Origin: Bradyrhizobium sp. CER78
Lineage (GTDB): Bacteria; Pseudomonadota; Alphaproteobacteria; Rhizobiales; Xanthobacteraceae
Assembly (NCBI RefSeq): GCF_029846235.1
Contig: NZ_JARVWP010000013.1
Span: 1 to 64,000 of the forward strand
DNA: 64,000 bases
Direction: 5' to 3'
The notes beneath the pieces are model-generated. The model was not told the DNA's origin. It saw nothing but the letters and a program-made list of their open reading frames with translations, and searched no databases. Shown here piece by piece: positions 9,197-17,718 of the stretch. The number at the start of each line of letters is the position of its first letter. Position 1 is the first letter of the stretch. Position numbers and translations under genes: made by a program.

Positions 9197-10174
9197 ATGC
9201 CAACCATCCTCGGCACCGGCGAGCACCGCTATCGCGTCGTCGAGAACTTCGCGAAACTGCCGGACGGCTGGAGCCTGACCGATGTCGCGTCCGTCGCGGT
9301 CGACAGCAAGGACCGCGTCTATGTCTTCAACCGCGGCGACCATCCGATGGTGGTGCTCGACCGCGAGGGGAACTTCATCCGGAGTTTTGGCGAAGGAGTG
9401 TTCGCCCGCGCCCACGGCCTGCACATCGACGCCGACGACAATCTCTATTGCACGGACGACGGCGACCACACCGTGCGCAAGTGCTCGACCGACGGCAAGG
9501 TGCTGCTGACGATCGGCATCCCGAACAAGCCGGCGCCGTTCATGAGCGGCGAGCCGTTCCATCGCTGCACCCATACCGCGCTGTCGCCAAAGGGCGAGAT
9601 CTATGTCTCGGACGGTTACGGCAATGCCTGCGTCCACAAATACACGCCGGACGGCAGGCTGCTCAAAACCTGGGGCGAGCCCGGCACCGATCCCGGCCAG
9701 TTCAACATCGTGCACAACATCGCGACCGATGCCGACGGCTTCGTCTATGTCGCCGATCGCGAGAACCACCGCGTCCAGGTGTTCGACGGCAACGGCAAGT
9801 ACGAGACGCAGTGGAACAATCTGCACCGGCCCTGCGCGCTGTGCTGCTGCGGGGGCGGCAACCAGCCGAATTTCGTGATCGGCGAGCTCGGCCCCGGCAT
9901 GGCCGTCAACCGCAAGGTGCCCAATCTCGGCCCGCGGCTGTCGATCGTGGATCGCACCGGCAAGCGCATCGCCCGCCTCGGCGGCGAGCACGGCCCCGGC
10001 GTCGAGACCGGCAAATTCCTGGCGCCGCACGGCATCGCATTGGATTCGCGCGGCGACATCTATGTCGGCGAGGTCGGCGTTACCGACTGGAAGACCAGCT
10101 TTCCGGACACCGAAATGCCGGCCGCAGTGCGCGTGACGCGGTGCCTGCAGAAGCTGGAGAAGATGACGGGGTAG
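9197..10174 (+). CDS. NHL-repeat beta-propeller protein (peptidyl-alpha-hydroxyglycine lyase-like)
   Basis: This 325-aa protein is built of repeated NHL blades, for example AHGLHIDADDNLYCTDDGDH, NIATDADGFVYVADRENHRV and HGIALDSRGDIYVGEV. This resembles the lyase half of peptidyl-glycine alpha-amidating enzymes, and bacterial homologues are often annotated that way without proof of activity. No signal peptide is visible, so it is probably cytoplasmic. The start is supported by GAGAGGAGAG just upstream. It is the last gene of the catabolic cluster and is separated from the monooxygenase by a palindromic repeat. A hydrolase or lactonase role for a propeller of this kind is equally possible. Confidence 0.82.
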   Translation: MPTILGTGEHRYRVVENFAKLPDGWSLTDVASVAVDSKDRVYVFNRGDHPMVVLDREGNFIRSFGEGVFARAHGLHIDADDNLYCTDDGDHTVRKCSTDGKVLLTIGIPNKPAPFMSGEPFHRCTHTALSPKGEIYVSDGYGNACVHKYTPDGRLLKTWGEPGTDPGQFNIVHNIATDADGFVYVADRENHRVQVFDGNGKYETQWNNLHRPCALCCCGGGNQPNFVIGELGPGMAVNRKVPNLGPRLSIVDRTGKRIARLGGEHGPGVETGKFLAPHGIALDSRGDIYVGEVGVTDWKTSFPDTEMPAAVRVTRCLQKLEKMTG

Positions 10175-10211
10175 CCGCACCGCATCGAAACCAGACGCAC
10201 CACCTTGTCAC

Positions 10212-10338
10212 CGTCACCCTGAGGAGCGCGTAGCGCGTCTCGAAGGGTCGACGGCCCGGCCGGTGGCCGTGCATCCTTCGAGACGCGCTACGCGCTCCTC
10301 CAGCGACAAAGGCGAAGCCTTTGCGCGGGGATGACGGG
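10212..10338. repeat. Palindromic intergenic repeat (family A, copy 1)
   Basis: The element starts CGTCACCCTGAGGAGCGCG. It contains two arms of GAGACGCGCTACGCGCTCCT and its complement around a central GACGGCC-type loop, and ends GGGGATGACGGG. Closely related copies are at 50564-50665 and 53254-53409. It lies between convergent genes and may serve as a bidirectional terminator. Confidence 0.75.
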
Positions 10339-10389
10339 ACTGACGGCGCGCCGCGCAACGACGGTCACGCGGTCCTTCACCTGCCGAAA

Positions 10390-12150
10390 TCAAATCTCCC
10401 CGATCACCTCGCGGCGGCGCTGCTCGGATTCTTCCGCGTAGCGCCGCATCGCGTGCGCTTCGGTGAGCAGGCCGATCGGCCGCCGGTCGCCTTCGCTCTC
10501 GACCACCGCGAGCGATTCCGCTTCGGCCGCGTCGAACACCGCGATCGCCTCCTGGACGTTCATGCCGGGATGCAGCACCACGTCGGCGTAGCGCAGGATG
10601 GCGACAAGCCCCTTGTCCTTCTCGAGATCCGGCGCGTGCGCTTCGGCGACCAGCGCGAGCCCGGCATAACGTCCCTCGCCGTCGACCGCGACCACCTGGG
10701 TCTTCGAGCCCGGCGGGAATTCCTCGCGGAACGCCTCGATCGGCATCGCCGCGTTCACGGTCGTCATGTCCTGCCGCATCATCTTGCCGACCGTGAGATC
10801 GCGGATCCAGCCGATATCGGCGGCGCTGCGGATGGTCTCGCCGCGCAGATGCAGCCGCCAGGTCGCGAACGAATAGCCGAACAGCTCGCGGGTGATCGTG
10901 GTCGAGATGATCACCGCGACCAGCACCGCGGTGGTGAGCCAGAGATTACCGGTGGATTCCAGCGCGATGAACGACATCGTGAGGGGACCGCCGATCACCG
11001 AGGCCGACAGCGCGCTCATGCCGATCACGGCATAGGCGTTGGGATCGAGATCGAGCCCAGGCCACACGATGTCGACGCCGGCGGCGAACAGCCGACCGCC
11101 GAGCGCGCCCATGAACAGCGTGGCGAAGAACAATCCGCCGCGGAAGCCGGAGCCGAGCGACACGATCGAAGCGAGCGCCTTCAGCGCGAACACGCCGGCG
11201 ATGAAGGCGAGCGGCATCGCCACGATGCCGGCGAAGCGCAACGCGCCATGGCCCGACGACATCACCTGCGGCGTCAGCAGCGCCATCGCCCCGACCGCAA
11301 GCCCGCCGAGCGCCGGCCGCAGCGGCTGCCAGAGCCGGGTCTTGGTGAGCAGCGCCTCGCACAGCGTCACCCCGCGCATGATCGCGATCCCGGTCAAAGC
11401 GGCGACCATGCCGAGCAGCGCGGCAATCGCAAGATCCCGCCCGAGCACGTCGCCGACGGTTCCGACGCCGACCCCGAGCGGCAGCGGCTCGAAGGCATGG
11501 GCGACGAAATAGCCGGTCACGGCCGCCACGCCGACCGGAGTCAGGCTCGCCGGCGTGTAACCGCCGATCACAAGTTCGAAAGCGTAGAACGCGCCCGCGA
11601 GCGGCGCGCTGAAGGCCCCGGCGATCGCCGCCGCCGCGCCGCAGCCGACCATGATTCGCTGGTCGTTGCGGCGGAGGTGGAAGCCGCGGCCGAGCGACGC
11701 GGCGAGGCCGCTGGACAGCTGGGTGTAGCCGGCCTCGAGCCCAACCGAGCCGCCGACGCCGCTCGACCAGATCGTCTGCAGCGCCACGATCACGCTGCCG
11801 CGGAACGACATCCGGCCGCCATAAAGCGCGTTGGCCTCGATCGGGTCGATTTCCCGGGCCGGGCGGACCCTCAGCAGCAGCAGGAACGCTATACCGAGCA
11901 CCAGTCCGCCGACCGTGGGAACCACGAGCGCGCGCACAGGATCGATGCTGGGCTGGCTCGACAGCCGCTCGCCCAGCGGCAGATTGAACAGCACCGAATG
12001 CAGCACCGTGACGAGGCTGCTCATCACCGCCACCACGAGGCCGCCAATGGCGCCGATCAGCACCGCCAGCACCACGAGGCTCGTCTCGTGCGCACGAACG
12101 AATGCGCGCAAGCGGCGCGGTGCCTCGAGATAGCTTGTGGTCGTGGTCAT
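10390..12150 (-). CDS. ClC-type chloride channel/antiporter with C-terminal CBS domains
   Basis: This 586-aa membrane protein has about ten hydrophobic segments in the ClC pattern, followed by two CBS domains (about residues 455-580). The segment GGSVGLEAGYTQ carries Glu139 at the place of the gating glutamate of the usual GREGP motif. The later GFRGGLFFATLFMGALGG corresponds to the GxFxP region. The first filter motif GSGIP is not recognisable (the region reads ALYGGRMSFRGS), so ion selectivity may differ. The open frame extends to 12270, but ATG 12150 begins just before the first hydrophobic region. CBS domains suggest gating by adenine nucleotides. The gene appears monocistronic and is divergent from the HNH gene. 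Confidence 0.88.
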   Translation of the reverse strand: MTTTTSYLEAPRRLRAFVRAHETSLVVLAVLIGAIGGLVVAVMSSLVTVLHSVLFNLPLGERLSSQPSIDPVRALVVPTVGGLVLGIAFLLLLRVRPAREIDPIEANALYGGRMSFRGSVIVALQTIWSSGVGGSVGLEAGYTQLSSGLAASLGRGFHLRRNDQRIMVGCGAAAAIAGAFSAPLAGAFYAFELVIGGYTPASLTPVGVAAVTGYFVAHAFEPLPLGVGVGTVGDVLGRDLAIAALLGMVAALTGIAIMRGVTLCEALLTKTRLWQPLRPALGGLAVGAMALLTPQVMSSGHGALRFAGIVAMPLAFIAGVFALKALASIVSLGSGFRGGLFFATLFMGALGGRLFAAGVDIVWPGLDLDPNAYAVIGMSALSASVIGGPLTMSFIALESTGNLWLTTAVLVAVIISTTITRELFGYSFATWRLHLRGETIRSAADIGWIRDLTVGKMMRQDMTTVNAAMPIEAFREEFPPGSKTQVVAVDGEGRYAGLALVAEAHAPDLEKDKGLVAILRYADVVLHPGMNVQEAIAVFDAAEAESLAVVESEGDRRPIGLLTEAHAMRRYAEESEQRRREVIGEI

Positions 12151-12340
12151 CGGCAGGGGTCCGTCACTGGCCGAGGGGCTTGCGGCTCCCTTTACGGGCC
12201 CCGCGGGCAGGAGGCAATCGGGGCAGGAACATGGCAGGGGACGGCGGATAAGCTGCTCATTGCTCTTCACAATCCCGTCACGCTGCCTGTAGTATGTGAG
12301 TGCATGCTGCTTCGCAGCTGGTGGGAGTCAGGAGCGTTAT

Positions 12341-12898
12341 TTGAACGCACATGTCTCGCAAGGCGGTTGGCCGGTGCTGGTCTTGAATGCGGACTTCCGG
12401 CCGCTGAGTTATTACCCGCTGTCGCTCTGGTCCTGGCAGGACGCGATCAAGGCGGTGTTCCTCGATCGTGTCAACATCGTCGAATATTACGACCGGGCGG
12501 TACGAAGTCCTTCCTTCGAAATCCAGTTGCCTAGCGTCGTATCCCTGAAATCCTTCGTCAAGCCGACCACCCACCCCGCCTTCACCCGGTTCAACGTCTT
12601 CCTGCGCGACCGCTTCTCCTGTCAGTATTGTCTGTCGCCAGACGACCTCACCTTCGATCACATCATTCCGCGCAGCAAGGGTGGCCAGACCACCTGGGAG
12701 AACGTCGTCGCCGCCTGCTCGCCCTGCAATCTGCGCAAGGGCAATCTGACGCCGCAGCAGGCCAAGATGTTTCCGAAGCAGACGCCCTACGCGCCCACCG
12801 TGCATCAGCTCCACCGCAACGGCCGGCTGTTCCCGCCGAACTATCTGCACGAGAGCTGGCTCGACTATCTCTACTGGGATACTGAGCTCGATCCATAA
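12341..12898 (+). CDS. HNH endonuclease
   Basis: This 185-aa protein has a C-terminal HNH nuclease fold. Zinc-knuckle cysteines lie at 94/97 (CQYC) and 126/129 (CSPC), with the catalytic Asp106-His107 in FDHIIPRSKGG and Asn121 in WENV. The N-terminal half, starting AHVSQGGWPVLVLN, is typical of a widely conserved stand-alone HNH family in alphaproteobacteria, whose role is unknown (DNA nicking or repair are possible). The chosen start is TTG at 12341: GGAG lies 6 nt upstream, and no ATG in frame gives the family N-terminus. An in-frame upstream start at 12296 would add 15 residues but lacks a ribosome site. Confidence 0.88.
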   Translation: MNAHVSQGGWPVLVLNADFRPLSYYPLSLWSWQDAIKAVFLDRVNIVEYYDRAVRSPSFEIQLPSVVSLKSFVKPTTHPAFTRFNVFLRDRFSCQYCLSPDDLTFDHIIPRSKGGQTTWENVVAACSPCNLRKGNLTPQQAKMFPKQTPYAPTVHQLHRNGRLFPPNYLHESWLDYLYWDTELDP

Positions 12899-12956
12899 GG
12901 CGGCGCGGACGTTCACCGAACTCAGGTGCGACCGAATACAAGCCGCAATTGTCGAG

Positions 12957-13169
12957 CTATGCCGGCTGCTTCGTGAGCGCCGCCTCACCTTCTTCGCGTC
13001 CGGGCACGCTGACATGAACTTCATGTCCCAGCCTGATCGCCAGCGCCGCGGCGGCAGCTGCCGCCTCGAATGCAGCTTCCTTGGTGGCGTATCCGGCATT
13101 GAGATTGCCATCGTGCAGAACGCCCCATTCCTCGCCGGCCGCGATCACCGCGTATTGAGCCAAACCCAT
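12957..13169 (-). CDS. Small conserved hypothetical protein (DUF2188-like pattern)
   Basis: This 70-aa protein has the order YAVIAAGEEWGVLHDGN, then an Ala-rich helix (KEAAFEAAAAAAALA), then a basic strand HEVHVSVPG. That is the strand-helix-strand look of small DUF2188-type proteins, but I cannot confirm the family. Two adjacent ATGs exist. AAGGAGGAC places the second (13169) at better spacing than the first (13172). No signal or membrane segment is present. It is convergent with the HNH gene. Confidence 0.65.
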   Translation of the reverse strand: MGLAQYAVIAAGEEWGVLHDGNLNAGYATKEAAFEAAAAAAALAIRLGHEVHVSVPGREEGEAALTKQPA

Positions 13170-13337
13170 CATGTCCTCCTTGCGCAAGACGGTGCTGCGT
13201 CACGTGCCGTTGCGCCGATATGTCTTGCGGACGACCGGCCAACGACCGGTTCGGAGCGAGGTTCCTACGCGCAACCGGCCCGGCTCCGGCACCGATTAGG
13301 AACGAAGCTGCGTCGGCGGCGTCGGACTCGAGTTGTG

Positions 13338-13499
13338 ATGAACAGGACGCCAATCATGGTCCGAGAAGGCCCGGCCGAACCAGCGCCGGCAAACACAATT
13401 GAGACGCCCCAGGAAAGGCGGGCACGTTCCTACGGCATGATGTTCACGTCGGCGATCATCGCGCTCGTGATCATCGTCGTCGCCTACATGCTGGTGTGA
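13338..13499 (+). CDS. Small single-pass membrane protein
   Basis: This 53-aa protein has a charged N-terminal half (RRAR at about 27-30) followed by one hydrophobic helix (about residues 35-53, FTSAIIALVIIVVAYMLV), which ends the protein. A C-terminal tail anchor with positive residues before it fits the inner membrane. The second Met (13356) is an alternative start. Function is unknown. It is on the strand of the following MFS pseudogene but about 160 nt before it. Confidence 0.55.
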   Translation: MNRTPIMVREGPAEPAPANTIETPQERRARSYGMMFTSAIIALVIIVVAYMLV

Positions 13500-13658
13500 T
13501 AGGCACGGACCGGCGCTAGCCGGGCCGCAAGGGTGCCAGCCACGATCTCCGTTTCGAGAATCGTGCCGACGGCCGCCATGCGTATCGCGGCACTGCCGGT
13601 TGCGCAAAAATATCCGTCCACCACCGCTTCGTTCCGCGGTCCCGCGCGTTCATGGAAC

Positions 13659-14868
13659 ATGCCCGATCGCAAAGCGAAAACGTCTTCTGCGCCTGCGCGC
13701 CTGTGGCCGCTGCTGGCTGTGAACTTCTTCATGGCAGACATGCAGTCCGGGATTGGACCGTTCGTCGGGGTCTTCCTTCAGCTGCATGGCTGGACCAGCG
13801 GCCTGATCGGGACCGCTAACGCTCGGCAACGTCGCAGGCATGCTGATCACGACACCGATCGGCGGCTGCATCGATACGACGAACCACAAGCGGGCATGGG
13901 TGATCGTGCCAGGCGTCGCGGTGGTGGTGGCATCGGCCGTCATCCTGATGTCGCAAAGCTTCTGGGCCGTCGCGCTGTCCCAGGTTGCGACCTCGATCGC
14001 GGGCGCGGCGATCGTGCCGGCGGTCACCGGCATCACGCTCGGCATCGTCAGACAGCGCGGCTTCAACCGGCAGAACGGCCGCAACCAGGCCTTCAACCAC
14101 GCCGGCAACATGGTTGGCGCCGCGGCATCGGGGTATCTCGGCTGGCAATACGGCTATGTGGCAGTGTTCGTGCTCGCCGCCCTGTTCGGCGCGATTACGA
14201 TTGCTTGCGTCCTGATGATCCCGCCCGGCAGCATCGATCACCACGCAGCACGCGGTAAGGAAGAGGATCCGGACAGCCAGCCCAGCGGCTTCTCCGTGCT
14301 GGTCAAGCACAAGCCGCTGCTGGTGCTCGCCGTCGCACTGGCCGCGTTCCACCTCGGCAACGCGTCGATCGTACCGCTCTACGGCCTTGCCGCCGTCGCA
14401 GGCAATCATGCCAACGGTCCGAGTTTCGTCGCGACCACGATCGTGGTGGCGCAGGCGGTGATGGTCCTCGCGTCGATCGCGGGGATGCGCGCAGCCGAGC
14501 GCCGCAACTATTGGTCGGTCCTGCTGCTGTCGTTTCTGGCGCTACCGGTGCGCGGCGTACTTGCCTTCTTCCTCTCTGGCTGGTGGGGCGTCCTGCCGGT
14601 ACAGATCCTCGACGGCATCGGCGCCGGCCTGCAAAGCGTGGCCGTGCCGGGAATGGTCGCGCGATCACTGAACGGAACCGGCCGCGTCAATCTCGGGCAA
14701 GGCGCGGTCATTACCGTTCAGGGCATCGGCGCCTCGCTCAGCCCTGCGCTCGGCGGCTGGATCGCGCAATGGGTCGGCTACGGTCCGGTCTTCCTGGTGC
14801 TCGGCGGATTGGGGCTTGTGTCGGTCGCACTCTGGATCGTCTTCCGGTCGACGGTGCAGGAATTCTGA
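13659..14868 (+). pseudogene. MFS transporter broken by a frameshift
   Basis: Residues from ATG 13659 read as the start of a major facilitator (LLAVNFFMADMQSGIGPFVG, then LHGWTSGLIGTA). At about 13818 the frame is lost. The continuation TLGNVAGMLITTPIGG-IDTTNHKRAW and the remaining eleven or so helices are in another frame that runs to 14868. The junction reads GCTA|ACG where GCxATGACG would be expected, so about two bases are missing. Without the frameshift the protein would be about 400 aa, normal for the family. It is either a real pseudogene or a sequencing error. The downstream part alone (13840-14868, 342 aa) lacks the first helices and is unlikely to work. Confidence 0.8.
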
Positions 14869-14957
14869 CATCCTCCGTGATCGCATATGCGTGATCATCC
14901 GCGATGTTCGGCGGTATATCATTGCATCCTAATAGTTTGTATCCTATCTAATTCCCG

Positions 14958-15461
14958 ATGCCTCCGTCGCAATCCCATATCCACGCCGAGATCGGCCGCC
15001 TGATCACCAGGCTCGCCCGCATCTGGCGTCGCGAGTCGGATCAGGCGCTGTCCGATCACGGCCTGTCCTACGCCACGGCGATCCCGCTGCTGGTGCTGTC
15101 GCGGCAGGGCGAGAACGTGCGCCAGGGCGTGCTCGCCGACGAATTGGGGATCGAGGGGCCTTCGCTGGTCCGGCTGATCGATCTGCTCGAATCCGAAGGT
15201 CTGGTCGAGCGCCGCGAGGACCCGACCGACCGGCGCGCCAAGACGCTGCATCTCACGGTTTCAGGCGAAGCCAAGGTCGAGGAGACCAACCGGGTGCTGC
15301 GCCGCGTGCGCGCAAGCCTGCTGAAGGATATCGGCAGCGAGGAACTTGCGGTAACCTTCGAGACGCTCCAGCGCATCGAGCAGCGCGCGAGCCGCCTGCA
15401 GGACGCCAAGAGTGTTCATGGCAAGACTGCTGCAGACAAGACTGCTGCAGAGGCGAGATAG
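14958..15461 (+). CDS. MarR-family transcriptional regulator
   Basis: This 167-aa regulator has the MarR winged-helix core. The recognition region is QGVLADELGIEGPSLVRLIDLLESEGLVERREDPTDRRAK, with the wing DPTDRRAK clearly visible at about residues 89-96. It sits 2 nt before the FUSC exporter gene and probably controls the whole efflux operon in response to a phenolic or aromatic ligand (family knowledge plus context). No Shine-Dalgarno sequence is visible before ATG 14958, so the transcript could be leaderless. The C-terminus carries a doubled KTAA unit coded by two tandem 15-bp repeats. Confidence 0.92.
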   Translation: MPPSQSHIHAEIGRLITRLARIWRRESDQALSDHGLSYATAIPLLVLSRQGENVRQGVLADELGIEGPSLVRLIDLLESEGLVERREDPTDRRAKTLHLTVSGEAKVEETNRVLRRVRASLLKDIGSEELAVTFETLQRIEQRASRLQDAKSVHGKTAADKTAAEAR

Positions 15462-15463
15462 TC

Positions 15464-17515
15464 ATGCGCGCGGAAGAGCCGTTCCTGGTCCGCCACGCGG
15501 ACCTCGTCTTCGCGTTGAAGACGTTCGCCGCGTCGATGCTGGCGCTTGTCATCGCATTGGCGATCGATCTGCCGCGCCCCTATTGGGCAATGGCGACGGT
15601 CTACATCACGTCACAGCCGCTTGCCGGCGCGACCAGCTCGAAGGCGCTCTTCCGCGTGATCGGCACCCTGGTCGGCGCGAGCATGACTGTCGCCCTGGTG
15701 CCGAACCTGATCAACGCGCCGGAGCTATTGTGCCTTGCGATCGCGCTCTGGGTCGGCCTCTGCCTTTATCTGGCGCTGCTCGACGGCACGCCGCGCAGCT
15801 ATATCTTCATGCTGGGGGGATACACCGTCGCGCTGATCGGCTTTCCATCGGTGGCCGACCCGGGCAGCATCTTCGATGTCGCACTGGCGCGGGTCGAGGA
15901 AATCTCGCTCGGGATCATCTGTGCCAGCCTGGTGTCGACGGTGGTGTTTCCGCGCAGCGTCGCGCCCGCGGTCGGCGGCCGCATCAGGAGCTGGCTGGCG
16001 GATGCGCGCCGCCTGTCCCGCGACGTGCTGCTTGATCGCGGGACCAGCGAGGCGCGACGGGCCCAACGCCTCCACCTTGCGACCGACATCGTCGAGATCG
16101 ATACGCTGGCGACCCATCTCGCTTACGACCGGCTGGCCGACGCCGGCACCGTGCGCGGCCTCGGTGAGGTCCGGCTGCGCATGTTGATGCTGCTGCCGAT
16201 CGTCACCTCGATCGAAGACCGGCTGGCCGCGCTCGGCGAAGCGGCGCTGCAAAGGCAACCGGAACTGCGGCGGCTGATCGGCGACCTCGCCGCATGGATC
16301 GTGGACGAGGATCGCCCGCGGCAATCCGGCGAAATGATCCGCGCCGCGATCGCCGAGCGGCAACCCGCGCTCGACGGCCTCGTGCCGCGGGAGCGCATCA
16401 TCACCATCAGCCTGCTGCTGCGGCTGCGCGAGCTTGTCGACATCTCGGCCGACTGCCGCGCGATCGGCGATGCGATCGCGGCGGGCCAGGATATCTCCAC
16501 CGTCCCGCTGGCATTCCACCCGGAGGCGGGCGCCGCGCCGGTCCGTCATCGCGACCACGGCATGGCGCTGTGGTCGGCCGCCGGGGCGGCGGCGGCGATC
16601 CTGATCTGCTGCGGCCTGTGGATTGGCACCGGCTGGGCCGATGGCGCCTCGGCGCCGATGATGGCGGCGGTCGCCTGCTCCTTCTTCGCGGCGCAGGATG
16701 AACCGGCGCGCAGCATCCGGGCCTTCGGCCTGTTTTCGCTGGTCGCGATCGTCGTGGTCGCGATCTATCAGTTCGCACTGGTGCCGGGCATCTCCCATAT
16801 CGAGGTCCTGATCGCCGCGCTGGCGCCGACCTTCCTGTTGTACGGCTTCCTGATCGCGCGGCCGAAAACCGCGCCGATCGGCATGGCGCTCGCCGCCAAC
16901 ACCGCGACGCTGCTCGCGCTGCAATCGACCTACAACGCGGATTTCGCCAGCTTTGCCAACACGTCGGTCGCCTTCTTCCTCGGCGTCGTCATCGCCGAGA
17001 TCGTGACGCGGGTCGCGCGCGGCGTCGGCGCCGAATGGATTGCCAAGCGCCTGATGATGTCGAGCTGGCAGACGCTCGCGATCGCCGCCGAACGGCGCGG
17101 CCGCGGCGATCGCGCGCAGTTTGCCGGCCTGATGCTGCATCGGCTCGGACTGTTGGTGCAGCGCATCGCCTTCATCTCGGAGAGCGATCGCCGCGATGCC
17201 GACAGCCTGGTCCAGCTGCGCATCGGGCTCAACATCATCGACCTCAGGCGGGCGCGCTACGGCCTCGCCGCATCGACCGTGCGGGCCATCGACGACATGC
17301 TGGACGACCTCGCGGCGGCGTTTCGCGCCCATGCGGACCAGGCGATGCCGGCCGAATTGCTGTCACGCATCGATGCGACGGTGACCGCGGTCGTCAAGGA
17401 CCCAAATGAGCGCGCGCGGGACGATGCATTGCTCGGCCTCGTCGGCATCCGCCGCGGCCTGTTTCCGGATGCGCCTGCGTATCGATCGCAGCCCGAGGAG
17501 AGTTTTGCTGCATGA
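15464..17515 (+). CDS. FUSC-family aromatic acid/toxic compound exporter (AaeB-like)
   Basis: This 683-aa inner-membrane protein has two clusters of hydrophobic helices, at about residues 20-160 and 360-515. A long cytoplasmic helical region follows each one. That is the FUSC/AaeB layout. Together with the small DUF1656 protein and the periplasmic adaptor encoded directly downstream it should form a p-hydroxybenzoate-type efflux system. The genes overlap by 4 nt (ATGA) with the next one, indicating translational coupling. Substrate is unknown; E. coli AaeAB exports aromatic carboxylic acids. Confidence 0.9.
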   Translation: MRAEEPFLVRHADLVFALKTFAASMLALVIALAIDLPRPYWAMATVYITSQPLAGATSSKALFRVIGTLVGASMTVALVPNLINAPELLCLAIALWVGLCLYLALLDGTPRSYIFMLGGYTVALIGFPSVADPGSIFDVALARVEEISLGIICASLVSTVVFPRSVAPAVGGRIRSWLADARRLSRDVLLDRGTSEARRAQRLHLATDIVEIDTLATHLAYDRLADAGTVRGLGEVRLRMLMLLPIVTSIEDRLAALGEAALQRQPELRRLIGDLAAWIVDEDRPRQSGEMIRAAIAERQPALDGLVPRERIITISLLLRLRELVDISADCRAIGDAIAAGQDISTVPLAFHPEAGAAPVRHRDHGMALWSAAGAAAAILICCGLWIGTGWADGASAPMMAAVACSFFAAQDEPARSIRAFGLFSLVAIVVVAIYQFALVPGISHIEVLIAALAPTFLLYGFLIARPKTAPIGMALAANTATLLALQSTYNADFASFANTSVAFFLGVVIAEIVTRVARGVGAEWIAKRLMMSSWQTLAIAAERRGRGDRAQFAGLMLHRLGLLVQRIAFISESDRRDADSLVQLRIGLNIIDLRRARYGLAASTVRAIDDMLDDLAAAFRAHADQAMPAELLSRIDATVTAVVKDPNERARDDALLGLVGIRRGLFPDAPAYRSQPEESFAA

Positions 17516-17718
17516 GATATGAGCTCGACATCTATGGTGTCCTGGTCCCGGCGCTGCTGCTGTGGCTCATCGTTGCCTATGCGCTGAGCGCGGTGGTGAG
17601 CCGGATCATGCAGCGCTTCGGGCTCTACCGGCTGGTCTGGCATCGCGCGCTGTTCAATTTCGCCCTGTACGTATGCCTGCTTGGCGTCGTCGTCTATTTT
17701 TCGGAGTTTCTGCCATGA
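17512..17718 (+). CDS. DUF1656 small membrane protein (AaeX-like)
   Basis: This 68-aa protein has two hydrophobic helices (about residues 8-27 and 44-63) and belongs to the DUF1656 family. Members are almost always encoded between a FUSC exporter and a HlyD adaptor, as here. Both ends overlap neighbours by 4 nt (ATGA). It is probably an accessory subunit of the exporter in the inner membrane; its exact role is not established. Confidence 0.9.
   Translation: MRYELDIYGVLVPALLLWLIVAYALSAVVSRIMQRFGLYRLVWHRALFNFALYVCLLGVVVYFSEFLP

Noticed and set aside
10321..12534. 737-codon plus-strand open frame opposite the ClC gene
   Set aside because: Composition is Arg/His/Asp-rich with no family pattern; it is the antisense shadow of a GC-rich gene.
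15725..17332. 535-codon minus-strand open frame opposite the FUSC gene
   Set aside because: Shadow of the real gene; no domain pattern and low-complexity sequence.
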